A stretch of 5,966 nucleotides of DNA from contig CAMLHR010000092.1 in NCBI GenBank assembly GCA_946479915.1, positions 1 to 5,966 on the forward strand. Reading direction: 5' to 3'. The DNA is from an uncultured Lysobacter sp. GTDB lineage: Bacteria > Pseudomonadota > Gammaproteobacteria > Xanthomonadales > Xanthomonadaceae. The notes beneath the pieces are model-generated. The model was not told the DNA's origin. It searched no databases and was given only the letters and a program-made list of their open reading frames with translations. Positions 5,963 through 5,966 of this stretch are shown here, piece after piece (position 1 is the stretch's first letter; each line of letters starts with the position of its first letter). A program made the translations under genes and the position numbers.

Positions 5963-5966
5963 GTCC

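Overview
This is a compact, gene-dense stretch of a very GC-rich chromosome. Codons end almost always in G or C. The protein types (periplasmic-type Dcp, an M28 peptidase with a GDIDS motif and a C-terminal Fn3-like domain, an Azotobacter-type ferredoxin-NADP reductase, a bacterial pirin) suggest a gammaproteobacterium of the Lysobacter/Luteimonas/Xanthomonas group. That placement is inferred from protein style and base composition; no rRNA or other phylogenetic marker is present. No mobile element, CRISPR array, tRNA or rRNA was seen.

Layout, left to right. (1) Positions 1-1840, minus strand: most of a peptidyl-dipeptidase Dcp (M3 zinc peptidase) with an export signal; its C-terminus lies beyond the left edge. 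(2) Positions 1841-1997: a 157-base divergent intergenic region with two short inverted repeats, the only sizeable non-coding stretch. (3) Positions 1998-2429 and 2452-2913, plus strand: a small two-CBS-domain protein, followed 22 bases later by a small protein resembling SpoIIAA-like/STAS domains. (4) Positions 5962-2883, minus strand: three tightly packed genes, pirin, then an exported M28 metallopeptidase, then ferredoxin-NADP reductase (fpr), with gaps of 18 and 8 bases, so probably one transcript. The plus-strand pair and this cluster converge, and their coding ends overlap by 31 bases.

The genes look mostly like housekeeping functions. Dcp and the M28 enzyme probably work on peptides in the envelope. 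Fpr exchanges electrons between NADPH and ferredoxin or flavodoxin. Pirin is a cytosolic metal-binding cupin. The CBS and STAS-like proteins are probably small regulatory or sensory proteins. I found no convincing new multi-gene system. The points most worth checking are the His-to-Asp change at the expected first metal ligand of the M28 peptidase, the cysteine-rich CBS protein with a divergent second nucleotide motif, the start site (possibly leaderless) and overlapping tail of the STAS-like gene, and the palindromes in the divergent promoter region. Several long open frames on the opposite strands are GC-driven shadows.
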